A program made the position numbers and the translations under genes. From positions 25,209,930 through 25,273,929 of the forward strand of contig NC_086376.1 of NCBI RefSeq assembly GCF_036588685.1: 64,000 nt of DNA, read 5' to 3'. Origin of the DNA: Mytilus trossulus. Taxonomy: Eukaryota > Mollusca > Bivalvia > Mytilida > Mytilidae. Shown piece by piece: positions 57,001 to 64,000 of this stretch (its first letter is position 1; every line of letters starts with the position of its first letter). Below the pieces are notes generated by a model, which saw only the letters and a list, made by a program, of their open reading frames with translations, was not told the DNA's origin and did not search any database.

Positions 57001-60000
57001 TATATACCAGGGGCTCTTGTTATCTTTCTTTGTCTATCTTTGTTATGCCCAAGGGGCTCTTGTTATCTTTCTTTGTCTATCTTTATTATGCCCAAGGGGC
57101 TCTTGTTATCTTTCTTTGTCTATCTTTGTTATGCCCAAGGGGCTCTTGTTATCTTTCTTTGTCTATCTTTATTATGCCCAAGGGGCTCTTGTTATCTTTC
57201 TTTGTCTATCTTTGTTATGCCCAAGGGGCTCTTGTTATCTTTCTTTGTCTATCTTTGTTTGTTATGCCCAAGGGGCTCTTGTTATCTTTCTTTGTCTATC
57301 TTTATTATGCCCAAGGGGCTCTTGTTATCTTTCTTTGTCTATCTTTGTTATGCCCAAGGGGCTTTTGTTATCTTTCTTTGTCTATCTTTGTTATGCCCAA
57401 GGGGCTCTTGTTATCTTTCTTTGTCTATCTTTATTATGCCCTAGGGACATTATGTATTTCTGTCTGTGCATCTGTTTGTTTATCCGTCTTCCTTCAGGTT
57501 AAAATTTTTTGTCAATGTAGTTTTTGATAAAGTTGAAATTTACTACACTAGTTCCTTATGATATGATCTTTCTATGCCAAATTAGAATTTTGACCCCAAT
57601 TACAGTAAACTGAACTTAGTAAATGATAGCACAGGTGGGGCATCCATGCACTATGTACACATTCTTGTTCTTTGTATAATAAACAGTATGTTGAATAGAA
57701 AACTGCAAAAAAAATGTAAATTTCTATTGAATGCTGAAGTGACACAATTTTTTTCTGCTATATTTGTAGATAAAAGAAGAAATGGCTGGCTGTTTAGACT
57801 TCATGAAGACTGTTTATGACACTTTTGGCTTTTCTTTTGAGTTACAATTATCTACCAGACCAGAGAAATACTTAGGGGAAATAGAAGTCTGGAACGATGC
57901 TGAAAAGGTAGGCAAAAACCATTCATGATGAATAGAAATGGGGGGTTAAAGAAAAACAATTACAAAGATACTCTTAAGATGTATATAATAATGTGTGTAT
58001 TTGTTACAACAATAGTTACTTACACATTAAAACTGGTGCATATCTTATACAGACATCAAGTAATGAACAATGACTGTTGGTTTAGAAGAAAACTTTATGA
58101 CATAAGAGATAATTTTAATTTTTAAGCAGCACATTAATATGTTAGCTATGGAACCAATGATAAATTTGGTCATCCCTTCAAAAGATTTATTTACTGAAAT
58201 ACAATTATACATTCTCCAAATGTAAAGTCACTGAAATACAATTACAATTAGGTGACTGATACCTTACAACAAGGATTTTTTTTATATATTTTTATGTTCA
58301 ACTACAAATTAATCACTCTATGCAAATGGCAAAGCATGTGTAATCATGATCAAAACTTTGTTTTAATTGTTGAACAGGCATTGACAGAATGTTTAGATGC
58401 ATCTGGTTTGAAATGGACCCTGAATCCTGGAGATGGGGCTTTCTATGGCCCTAAGGTAAGTGTATACTTGTAATTAAGATGCTTTGACCTGAAGGTGTTG
58501 ATTTCTTTTTCATAGGAATGTTTCATTACATAAATGTTTTGAAGGACAGTGTGACCATTAATCTGTTATTAGTTGTATGTTTTAATCATTTATTCTTTCC
58601 TGGAAGTGCCTGAAAATGTTATATAATATAAGCTTCTTATAAGCAAGTGTCTGAAGGTTGTAGATATCCACATAAGTTAAAAGGAGATGTGTAGTTATCA
58701 AATTGAGACAGCATCCAAATGACAAATAATGAAGAGATGTCTAGAGGTCAACAACTAGTCTTCAACAATAGACAGTTGTATAGTATGTCAAACTTCTCAT
58801 ATTCCTGAGTCTTTAAAATGTGTGAATAAATTTAATAACAAAGATCTTCCATCGATGCCAAATTCTCCAATCATATTAACAACCTAATGGTAAAAGACTC
58901 TTGGAACAAATTGTTAATTTTAAATTACAGATAGATGTACACATTATGGATGCCTTGAAAAGATCTCACCAGTGTGCTACAATACAGTTAGATTTCCAGT
59001 TACCCATCAGATTTAATCTTAACTACAACAGGTAATTTTACATCAATATGCCATAACTGGTTATATTTTACTTCACTTATACAGGCGGTACAATTTTTAG
59101 AAAGCAATTCAACAAGAAATGGCAAAAAAACAAGTGAAGTTTTCATGCACTCACTAATTTATTTCACAATTTGACTTTGCAAAACTAATTGACAGTAGCT
59201 TACAGATGTACAGTACAAGAGTTGATTTATATGATAAAAAAAAAGGCTTAAAATAAATTCTGACTATTTTCTTTAATTATTTATTTACATTGTATAATTT
59301 CTAGTGGTGAAGCTGATGAGAAAAAGAGACCTGTAATGATCCATAGAGCTATTTTGGGCTCTGTAGAGAGAATGGTGGCTGTTCTAACAGAAAATTATGG
59401 TGGTAAATGGCCGTTCTGGTTATCTCCACGACAGTGTGTCATTATTCCCGTAGCACCTGTCTATGATGCTTATGCAGAAGAGGTAAGTCATGTCAAAGTA
59501 CTATGCTTGTCACTTAAACAATATGTCATTGTATAGCACCTGATTGTTGCTTTAATGCAGAAAAGGTTAATACTAGTTGTAGAGTGTGAGCAGTCCTATT
59601 ACTAAATTGTGGTTTTGTGTTATATTATAAGAAGAACTGAATGCTAATATGTAATATAAAACTTACAAATTTGGGGCCAGCTGAAGGACGCCTCCGGGTG
59701 CGAGAATTTCTTGCTTCATTGAAGACCTGTTGGTGACCTTCTGCTGTTGTTTTTTTATGGTCGGGTTGTTGTCTCTTTGACACATTCCCCATTTCCATTC
59801 TCAATTTTATTCAGGAGAAAGTATGGCTTAAGATTTTACAGATATAGGGATGGTTTTTCTAGCTCTTCCAAGGCCAAACTTTCTTCTTGTTTGTTAAATG
59901 CCTTTTGTATTCTTTAAACTATCTAAAACTGTTCAAGTTTCAAGGCAGGGTGTAATGATAATATTTAAGTATAATTGTTTACCTTAATGGAAAAGAAAAA

Positions 60001-61262
60001 AGATATAGAAATTAGAAGGTGTGAGGTGATTACAAATTAGACAACTATATACTAAAGAAAAACATGTGAAAAAGTTATAGTTAATATTTGTCAGAGAAAC
60101 TATATTATATATATATGTATTGTATTTTTAGGTAAAGAAGCAGATCCATGATGCTGGATTTCTCTGTGATACTGATGTGGACCATAGCACTACACTTAAT
60201 AAGAAAATAAGGAATTCACAATTAGCACAGTATAACTTTATATTGGGTATGTCTGTCATTTTATTGTAATGTTGTTCTTTAAAGACAATGTATGGTACAT
60301 GGAAGATAAATACCTGTCTTACATACTTCATAAGGAGGTCATTTAAGAGTATATGGTGAAATATTTTATAATCAAGAAGAAGAATATTTGAACCATTTTT
60401 AAAGGAATGACTGTAATATTTTTTCTGTCTATGAAGAAATAACATAAAAAATGTGGTGCATACTGAATAACGCGGGTAGCGGTTTATTTAACAGTGTGCA
60501 CCACATTTTTTATGTTATTTCGAATAGACAGAAAAAATATTACAGTCATTTCTTATAATTTAATTCTAAATTCCATTTTAAACCATAGAAAACCATGAAA
60601 AAAAGTTGATGACGTCATGGTCACATGACTAAATTATGTTTATGGGCTCATAACAAAATAATGTCAGCCAATCAGAAGACGTGTTACATCCAACATTAAA
60701 TTATATAAGAAAAATAAGAACCTTGTTGTCAATAACTATTATTTACATGGAAATCTGAGAACAATTTCAACTATGTCTAAATATTTACCTACTTATTCAC
60801 TGGTACTGGTATTTCAAACATAATTTGATATTGCTTTTGATCTTAGAACCTTGCAGGATAGATATGCCCCAAATATTCTACAGTTGGAGTTTTTCATTCA
60901 AATATGCAAACATATAAAAAAAAAAATGTGGAATAAGTTTAACCTGTTAGAGGAATGGTATTGTGTATTTTGTAACTGTTAGAAATGGTTTCTCCTAGAA
61001 TAACATTTTAATGTCAGGAATTCATGAGTTATTAAAATAGAATCATCTATTTAAGTTATTGACACCAACACATAGTAAATTATTTAAAAGTAAATTGAAT
61101 ATTAATTGTGTTTCAGTTGTTGGAGAGAAGGAAGTTGGTAACAAGACTGCTAATGTCCGTACCAGAGACAACAAAGTACATGACGAACACAGCATAGAAA
61201 AAATTATTGAACGATTTACAGAATTCAAAAACTCCAAATGTTTAGACTCTGAAAACTTCTAA
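38945..61262 (+). CDS. TARS1: Cytosolic threonyl-tRNA synthetase gene (19 exons, complete)
   Basis: Ligates threonine to tRNA-Thr in the cytosol and hydrolyses mischarged Ser-tRNA-Thr. I assembled 19 exons by protein similarity and GT-AG sites: 38945-39001, 43791-43868, 44615-44796, 48343-48458, 48940-49069, 49744-49861, 50652-50716, 51722-51800, 52553-52699, 53434-53532, 55354-55449, 56028-56098, 56715-56877, 57770-57907, 58378-58455, 58931-59031, 59305-59482, 60132-60246, 61117-61262. They sum to 2157 nt (718 aa plus TAA), close to the roughly 720 aa of animal cytosolic enzymes. Domains: Lys-rich N-terminal extension 1-45; TGS about 77-142; editing domain about 145-320 with HSSAH (H151, H155) and CRGPH (C257, H261); class II catalytic core about 325-605 with motif 2 (HRNE, 437-440), motif 3 ([11 protein letters not shown] from 586) and zinc ligands C409, H460, H586; anticodon-binding domain about 609-710. 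Spacing between the zinc ligands (51 and 126 residues) equals that of the E. coli enzyme. The Lys-rich extension favours the cytosolic over the mitochondrial paralogue. Exon 1 is the only tentative part. Confidence 0.95.
40043..41338. mobile_element. Nested Tc1/mariner-like MITE (1.3 kb)
   Basis: Flanked by TA (40041-40042 and 41339-41340). Inverted termini CAGTACAGGTAGGGACTT and CAGTACGGGTAGGGACTT continue for about 60 bp with scattered mismatches. TA target and CAGT ends are the Tc1/mariner hallmark. No transposase ORF. It splits the host 3.8-kb element. Confidence 0.7.
41390..42520 (+). repeat. Diverged ~150-bp units (AAACTTTGGTGAATTG...GAGCTCCCTTTCGATTT)
   Basis: At least four units: about 41400-41510, 42150-42245, 42308-42400 and a weak one at 42465-42520. 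Each has aaactttgg, a tatatctattgacg-like word and agctccctttcg. The array is split by a segment (41517-42078) with inverted ends. Confidence 0.65.
41517..42078. repeat. Segment with ~28-bp inverted ends (GGTCTTTTCACCACCGAACA)
   Basis: Left GGTCTTTTCACCACCGAACA at 41517 (with a duplicated CCGAACACC) and its reverse complement ending at 42078. It interrupts the ~150-bp unit array and may be another small DNA element. No clear target duplication. Confidence 0.5.
43791..43868 (+). CDS. TARS1: TARS1 exon 2 (residues 20-45)
   Basis: Acceptor tttatttcag precedes 43791 and a GT donor follows 43868. The 26 codons are Lys- and Gly-rich ([11 protein letters not shown]), the low-complexity basic linker typical of metazoan cytosolic ThrRS before the TGS domain. 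It is phase 0 at both ends, so skipping it would keep the frame. Confidence 0.85.
44228..44545 (+). repeat. Dispersed repeat family C, copy in TARS1 intron 2
   Basis: aaagatgggtgattgcaatt, gtacagccttcaacaataag and cactgaataacaggctcctg match the 37845 copy. It ends about 70 bp before exon 3. Confidence 0.78.
44615..44796 (+). CDS. TARS1: TARS1 exon 3 (residues 46-106, start of TGS domain)
   Basis: Encodes the helix before TGS ([16 protein letters not shown]) and the first TGS strands ([25 protein letters not shown]). Acceptor is gtag at 44611-44614, donor gtattt after 44796. It ends two bases into a Ser codon completed by exon 4. A partial copy of its 3' end lies in the following intron. Confidence 0.95.
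44876..44915 (+). repeat. Partial copy of the exon 3/intron 3 boundary
   Basis: GAGTGGCAAAATAGCATCAG followed by gcaattgtcataat resembles the end of exon 3 (GAAGTGGCAAAAGGCATCAG) and the first intron bases. The donor GT has become GC. About 100 bp downstream of the original. Confidence 0.65.
46485..48045. mobile_element. 1.56-kb Tc1/mariner-like MITE in TARS1 intron 3
   Basis: Flanked by TA (46483-46484 and 48046-48047). Ends read CAGTAAATAGATGAAATTAG and CAGTAAATAGGTGAAATTAG (reverse complement of the right end). The arms of about 140 bp are made of repeated short palindromes such as GGAATTACATGTAATTAC. No transposase ORF. Confidence 0.72.
48343..48458 (+). CDS. TARS1: TARS1 exon 4 (residues 106-145, TGS domain)
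   Basis: Acceptor ttttatag precedes 48343 and donor gtaagt follows 48458. Encodes [20 protein letters not shown] and [14 protein letters not shown], the second half of the TGS domain. Phase continues from exon 3 (2+1) into exon 5 (1+2). Confidence 0.95.
48940..49069 (+). CDS. TARS1: TARS1 exon 5 (residues 145-188, editing site HxxxH)
   Basis: Encodes [21 protein letters not shown]151 and H155 form the HxxxH half of the editing-site metal motif. Then comes [14 protein letters not shown], highly conserved in the family. The donor is gtgagt. Two diverged copies of its last ~55 bp lie in the next intron (49089-49144 and 49511-49553). Confidence 0.97.
49089..49144 (+). repeat. Diverged copy of the end of TARS1 exon 5 (first)
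   Basis: TGTTATGGTCCCACTTTTGA then TGGGAGATTTTATTGTCTCA parallels exon 5 positions 49011-49066. It lies 20 bp after the exon 5 donor. The frame is disrupted. Confidence 0.65.
49511..49553 (+). repeat. Diverged copy of the end of TARS1 exon 5 (second)
   Basis: TATTGTGGTTCTCCTGTTGA then TGGAGGTTTTTATTATGACA again matches the [13 protein letters not shown]-coding part of exon 5. It is closer to the exon than the first copy is. Confidence 0.7.
49744..49861 (+). CDS. TARS1: TARS1 exon 6 (residues 188-227, editing domain)
   Basis: Acceptor ttattattgtag, donor gtaaga. Encodes an Arg completed from exon 5, then [20 protein letters not shown] and the charged [15 protein letters not shown] segment typical of the ThrRS editing domain. 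Phase 0 at its 3' end. Confidence 0.95.
50652..50716 (+). CDS. TARS1: TARS1 exon 7 (residues 228-249)
   Basis: Short exon encoding [21 protein letters not shown] plus two bases of an Arg codon. Acceptor tttatttacag, donor gtatgt. It matches the family segment just before the [12 protein letters not shown] block. Confidence 0.93.
51722..51800 (+). CDS. TARS1: TARS1 exon 8 (residues 249-275, editing-site C/H)
   Basis: Encodes [21 protein letters not shown]257 and H261 complete the editing-site metal motif with H151/H155. Acceptor ttttctatag, donor gtaagt. Ends in phase 0. Confidence 0.97.
52400..52552 (+). repeat. 57-bp tandem repeat duplicating the exon 9 splice acceptor
   Basis: About 2.7 copies of a 57-bp unit made of intron end (tctatattacag) and exon start (AATTCTGCCACATTCTG) sit directly before exon 9. 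AG acceptors fall at 52438, 52495 and 52552. The exon-like part of each upstream copy has TGA where the true exon has TGG (Trp), so use of a decoy would add 57 or 114 in-phase bases holding a stop codon. Confidence 0.9.
52553..52699 (+). CDS. TARS1: TARS1 exon 9 (residues 276-324)
   Basis: Encodes [20 protein letters not shown] and [20 protein letters not shown], the conserved end of the editing domain and linker to the catalytic core. The true acceptor AG is at 52551-52552. Two near-identical acceptors lie exactly 57 and 114 bp upstream. The exon is 49 whole codons. Confidence 0.96.
53434..53532 (+). CDS. TARS1: TARS1 exon 10 (residues 325-357, catalytic core start)
   Basis: Encodes [20 protein letters not shown] and [12 protein letters not shown], the beginning of the class II core before motif 1. 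Acceptor tctgttttag, donor gtaaga. Thirty-three whole codons. Confidence 0.96.
54830..55195 (-). repeat. Dispersed repeat family B, copy 3, in TARS1 intron 10
   Basis: Reverse complement of 7976-8327, including ccccgccgcatttttgcgcc and gggttgttgtctctttgaca. Lies 159 bp upstream of exon 11. Confidence 0.88.
55354..55449 (+). CDS. TARS1: TARS1 exon 11 (residues 358-389, motif 1)
   Basis: Encodes [20 protein letters not shown] and [12 protein letters not shown], the motif 1 region forming the class II dimer interface. Acceptor aatttttcag, donor gtaagt. Thirty-two whole codons. Confidence 0.96.
56028..56098 (+). CDS. TARS1: TARS1 exon 12 (residues 390-413, zinc ligand Cys)
   Basis: Encodes [20 protein letters not shown] followed by PGH and two bases of a Cys codon. 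C409 in MNCPGH is the first zinc ligand that recognises the threonine hydroxyl. Acceptor atttcag, donor gtaggt. Confidence 0.96.
56715..56877 (+). CDS. TARS1: TARS1 exon 13 (residues 413-467, motif 2, zinc ligand His)
   Basis: Encodes [20 protein letters not shown], motif 2 [20 protein letters not shown] and DDAHIFC. H460 is the second zinc ligand and R438 the motif 2 ATP-binding arginine. Acceptor atattacag, donor gttagt. It is followed by the intron holding the 43-bp minisatellite. Confidence 0.97.
57008..57445 (+). repeat. 43-bp minisatellite in TARS1 intron 13 (about 10 units)
   Basis: Unit GGGGCTCTTGTTATCTTTCT + TTGTCTATCTTTRTTATGCCCAA, alternating tttgtt and tttatt versions, one unit with a 4-bp insertion (tttgtttgtt). 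Three frames stay open across it, giving spurious repetitive ORFs rich in CYLSLSIF-like words. Confidence 0.95.
57770..57907 (+). CDS. TARS1: TARS1 exon 14 (residues 468-513)
   Basis: Encodes [20 protein letters not shown] and [20 protein letters not shown], core segments of class II ThrRS. Acceptor tatttgtag, donor gtaggc. Forty-six whole codons. Confidence 0.96.
58378..58455 (+). CDS. TARS1: TARS1 exon 15 (residues 514-539)
   Basis: Encodes [20 protein letters not shown] followed by AFYGPK, the conserved GDGAFYGPK active-site block. Acceptor ttgaacag, donor gtaagt. Twenty-six whole codons. Confidence 0.96.
58855..58900 (+). repeat. Possible degenerate copy of a TARS1 exon 3 segment
   Basis: GATGCCAAATTCTCCAATCA...ACCTAATGGTAAA resembles the exon 3 stretch around GCCAAATACTCCAATCAAGA and ACCTGATGGTAAA. 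Lies in intron 15. Similarity is short and may be chance. Confidence 0.35.
58931..59031 (+). CDS. TARS1: TARS1 exon 16 (residues 540-573)
   Basis: Encodes [20 protein letters not shown] and [13 protein letters not shown], core strands leading to motif 3. Acceptor taaattacag, donor gtaatt. It ends two bases into a Ser codon. Confidence 0.96.
59305..59482 (+). CDS. TARS1: TARS1 exon 17 (residues 573-632, motif 3)
   Basis: Encodes the motif 3 block [20 protein letters not shown] (H586 is the third zinc ligand) and the start of the anticodon-binding domain, [20 protein letters not shown]. Acceptor atttctag, donor gtaagt. Confidence 0.97.
59672..59815 (-). repeat. Dispersed repeat family B, copy 4, in TARS1 intron 17
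   Basis: Partial copy: ggggccagctgaaggacgcc through cattccccatttccattctc, reverse orientation. Confidence 0.85.
60132..60246 (+). CDS. TARS1: TARS1 exon 18 (residues 633-671)
   Basis: Encodes [20 protein letters not shown] and [17 protein letters not shown], the middle of the HGTP-type anticodon-binding domain. Acceptor tatttttag, donor gtatgt. It ends one base into a Val codon. Confidence 0.96.
60404..60551. repeat. Near-perfect ~70-bp-stem hairpin in TARS1 intron 18
   Basis: 60404-60465 and 60492-60551 are inverted copies with only a few mismatches (arms include GACTGTAATATTTTTTCTGT and ATAACATAAAAAATGTGGTG). The apical part aataacgc/gcggtttatt continues the pairing, leaving a loop near GGGTA. 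It would fold strongly in the pre-mRNA. Confidence 0.88.
61117..61262 (+). CDS. TARS1: TARS1 exon 19 (residues 671-718, stop)
   Basis: Encodes [20 protein letters not shown] and the C-terminal helix [13 protein letters not shown], ending at TAA 61260-61262. Acceptor tgtttcag. The VVGEKE and NVRTRDN blocks are the conserved end of the anticodon-binding domain. Confidence 0.96.
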
Positions 61263-62880
61263 ACAATTGACATTTTAAATTATTTATTGCTGGCTTTTAG
61301 TTGTCTGTATGACTGGCAATAGTGCTATATTTAGTCCCTATCATCCAACATAGATCTTCTAGCATAAATGACTTAAGATATTTCATAGAAATGTCACTTC
61401 TGGATACCATGGTAAAATCATGTGTTGGTTCTGTTAAATTGTCATATTACACAGGGGCCGATCCAGCCATTTTAAAAAGGGGGGGGGGGGGGGGTCCAAC
61501 CATATGCTCCCATTCAAATGCATTGATCTGGCATAAAACGGGGGGGTTCCAACCCCCGGAACCCCACCCCCTGAATCTGTCAATGTTAAAAAATTTCTAA
61601 AGCATTGCACAGAAATGAAATAAAACATTAAAACAGAAGAATTATTATTTCTGAAGAATCTACGGTGTATATATTGCAACAACAAACAGATGATAACAAT
61701 GAAATATTTTTGTGTTTATTCATCAAACACTGTTTGAAGTTCTAAAATTATCACATCAGTTATTCATTAGAAGTCAATTTTATGATTAAATCGCTTTTCT
61801 AACTTGAATTTCTGTTCTTTACAACACATTCATTTTATTTAAAATTCTACAAAGAGGTTGTCATTTCATTAAATGGCAAATTGCAGAAAAAGAAAATAAT
61901 TTGTAAAGATTAAAGACTGCCAACTTTCATTTGTAAATAAGGAGAAAATAAATGAAACAAACAATATGTAATGTTACTTAAAGTACATTTGTTAATTGTC
62001 ATGTTAATGCTCTGTTTATCTGTACTTTTAAAGTGCAGCTTATAATAAGTTTATTGTAATCTGATTTTATGAATGGGATATGATTTGTATACAAGAATGG
62101 TTATGGAGGAAAATAAATCATGGCTACATGAAATCTGGATTTACCCTAAATCATGGGAAATCACCGAAACCTTGTTATGTATCATTTTATAATGGAGACT
62201 AATTTTCCTTGTTTAATGGTCCGTGTGTTCAGTCTACAGTTAATAATTTCATCTCATATCAAAACTACTTAACAGAATGACTTCAATTGTGATCATCAGG
62301 GTTGTGATGCAAGCACTGTTTAGATGAACATTAAATTCTTCATCATATCTTCTCAATATTACTTAACAAAATATGACTTTCAATATGATAGACAGCATGA
62401 CTAGCTCAACAGTTATAATTTTATGCTTTTGGAATCTGTAAGACACACTTACCTTGAATTACTAGTGAGGGTATACTTAGCACACTGGGGTATAGTACCG
62501 TATACTTAGCACAGTAGGGGTATACATAGTACAACAACACTTGAATTATATTTGTGTTTATTAAAAAGAAAAAATCACCTGTTTATTAAAATAAAATTGA
62601 TAAAAAATAATAGTTATTGCTTGGAGTATATATGTAATGTGGTTATTTAGAAAATGAATTTAATAGCAGTAGAAAATTGTCAATAGAAGGGAAAATATGG
62701 CATATGGGTATAGCAATATAATTAATTCATGTTACCACTGAATTGCACCTTCAAGTAAAAGTACAAATTCTGTCACTTGGGGAAAACAAGATAATATCTA
62801 AATTAAGTGATGATTGATATGTTTGTATTTTATGTCTGTTGTATGCTAAATTATGACATGAAATAAAATTCTTGAATTTC
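61263..62880 (+). promoter_or_regulatory. Probable TARS1 3' UTR with candidate poly(A) signals
   Basis: AT-rich and without coding signal after the stop codon. AATAAA hexamers occur near 61618, 61947, 62111 and 62862. The last is followed by a T/GT-rich stretch (tgagttttgctttgcc) that would suit a downstream element. A G-rich repeat (61452-61580) lies inside. The true cleavage site cannot be chosen from sequence alone. Confidence 0.4.
61452..61585. repeat. G-rich dispersed element in TARS1 3' region
   Basis: Starts caggggccgatccagccatt, has a 17-G run (about 61478-61494), and ends ccccctgaatctgtcaatg. The ends are roughly inverted (CAGGGGCCGATCCAG against CATTGACAGATTCAG). Looks like a small hAT-type MITE; no clear target duplication, so tentative. 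Confidence 0.4.
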
Positions 62881-64000
62881 TTTTAATAATTGAGTTTTGC
62901 TTTGCCTGATGATTTCACTGATGGTTTATCTGAGTTTTTAATAGTAATAAGTCCACTCTGTTGCCTTCATGGGATTTTTGTAAGCTACATACATCTCTTT
63001 TGGTGTACATTTGACCTTGAGATTATTATGTCACCTAACTTGCTTAAACACTTGCATTACATGAAGTTTTGAACCTGTTAATTTTATATTTTATCTTGGG
63101 TGATTTTAGAGGTTTCCACCTATAAATCGTGTTTGCCTTCATTATTTTGAGATGACGGGTGATAATTTATTCTTGTTTACTGTAACATGTGTTTTCTTTC
63201 ATTTGAATGCAAAATTCAAGTTTTTCTTGGGTCATATCTAAAACGAGAAGTCGCTATAGGTATTGTGTCTATTATAGCACAAAAGATCAGAGCAGCAATC
63301 ACTATTAGAGTATTTTATAAGACAGAAATTGTCATATTATCCTTTGATTATTTATTGACCTAGACCTTGTTCTCAAGTGTCTTCTATAGTCCTGTGTAAA
63401 CAATTTAGGCTCCTGGTAACCTGTATGAATCAACTCCCCAACATTTAAAAAAAATCATGACCGGTGTTATTACAGAAGGTACACAAACACACAATTAGAA
63501 ACAGTGCAGGACAAGCACTCTAGTCTAGAATAAAGGTATGATAATAAAGAAAAACAAATATAATCAACAATATTATACTGTATCATGAAAAATTAATTTG
63601 TCCTACAATCTAATATCAGAGACATATAAATACATTAGGTTATATATGTCTCTGCTAATGTCGACATTATTTGCCTGAAACACAACTTTATAGTTATTTT
63701 ATAATGTGTAAATAAAGATTTAACTTGCATACTTCTAACCTGCCTATAGAATCTAAGTAAGCAAGTATTACAAGTTTGAATTCTCAGAGTGAAAAAAAGC
63801 AGGCTCCTCTTAAGCTCACTTGTCCTAAAAAGATAAATCAAGGTTTTTTCTCCATCACTGTATCTATAATTATTTTCAAAGATCTAACAGTTGAACAAAT
63901 CAGCCAAACTTAGCCTGGTTGATACTTGGAGTATATTGTTTACATTTTATCTTGACACTATTTGTGTTTCTGTGTCAGTGTTTTATCTGACACTACTTAT
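62881..64000. other. No gene recognised downstream of TARS1
   Basis: AT-rich. A small hairpin (AGAGACATATA at 63618-63628 with TATATGTCTCT at 63643-63653) is the only structure noticed. Confidence 0.45.

Noticed and set aside
56982-57527. 181-codon open frame with [18 protein letters not shown]-like repeats
   Set aside because: Lies wholly in the 43-bp intronic minisatellite. Three overlapping frames are open and it has no independent support.
60060-60125. tatatatatatgtat run before exon 18 as a promoter
   Set aside because: It is the AT-rich end of intron 17, with a normal acceptor and no other promoter feature.

Overview
The window reads as a piece of a bivalve nuclear genome, most likely a Mytilus-type marine mussel. 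It is AT-rich, carries one intron-rich animal gene, and is otherwise crowded with the interspersed repeats seen in mussels. The species call is an inference from gene structure and repeat character. No bacterial-type genes, rRNA, convincing tRNA gene or CRISPR array were found.

Host gene. Positions 38945-61262 (+) hold a complete 19-exon cytosolic threonyl-tRNA synthetase gene (TARS1 type). The exons join to 2157 nt, or 718 codons plus a stop, with matching splice phases at every junction. The editing-site residues (H151, H155, C257, H261) and zinc ligands (C409, H460, H586) are all present at the family's spacing. The introns carry several DNA transposon derivatives, a minisatellite, a long hairpin, and partial copies of the gene's own exon edges.

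Layout. 1-17390: no host gene recognised; dispersed repeats, several hammerhead-ribozyme (retrozyme-like) copies and an 887-bp foldback element (12058-12944). 17391-21480 (-): a decayed non-LTR retrotransposon, interrupted by a dimeric hammerhead retrozyme (20407-20913) with a 7-bp target duplication. 22117-22926: a foldback DNA element with TTAA target duplications. 23065-33822 (+): a young Ty3/gypsy LTR retrotransposon of 10.76 kb, with LTRs about 99.7% identical by eye and intact gag and pol. 33823-38880: retroelement remnants, including reverse transcriptase fragments that look Penelope-like, and a 263-bp tandem duplication. 38881-62870: the TARS1 gene with its promoter and 3' UTR. 62880-64000: nothing recognised.

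Most interesting. The Ty3/gypsy element carries a third intact ORF (30495-31688), after pol and before the 3' LTR, where retroviruses carry env. It encodes N-terminal zinc-finger motifs, a basic and Ser-rich middle, and a C-terminal KCTD-type BTB (T1) domain. A strong splice acceptor lies 9 nt upstream of its ATG. This looks like a captured host-type regulatory gene carried by a recently mobile retroelement. Second, the dispersed 356-bp repeat encodes a complete hammerhead ribozyme on the minus strand, plus a C(UUCG)G hairpin that shows a compensatory base-pair change between copies. Third, TARS1 exon 9 is preceded by an in-phase 57-bp tandem repeat of its own splice acceptor, and each decoy copy would insert a stop codon.
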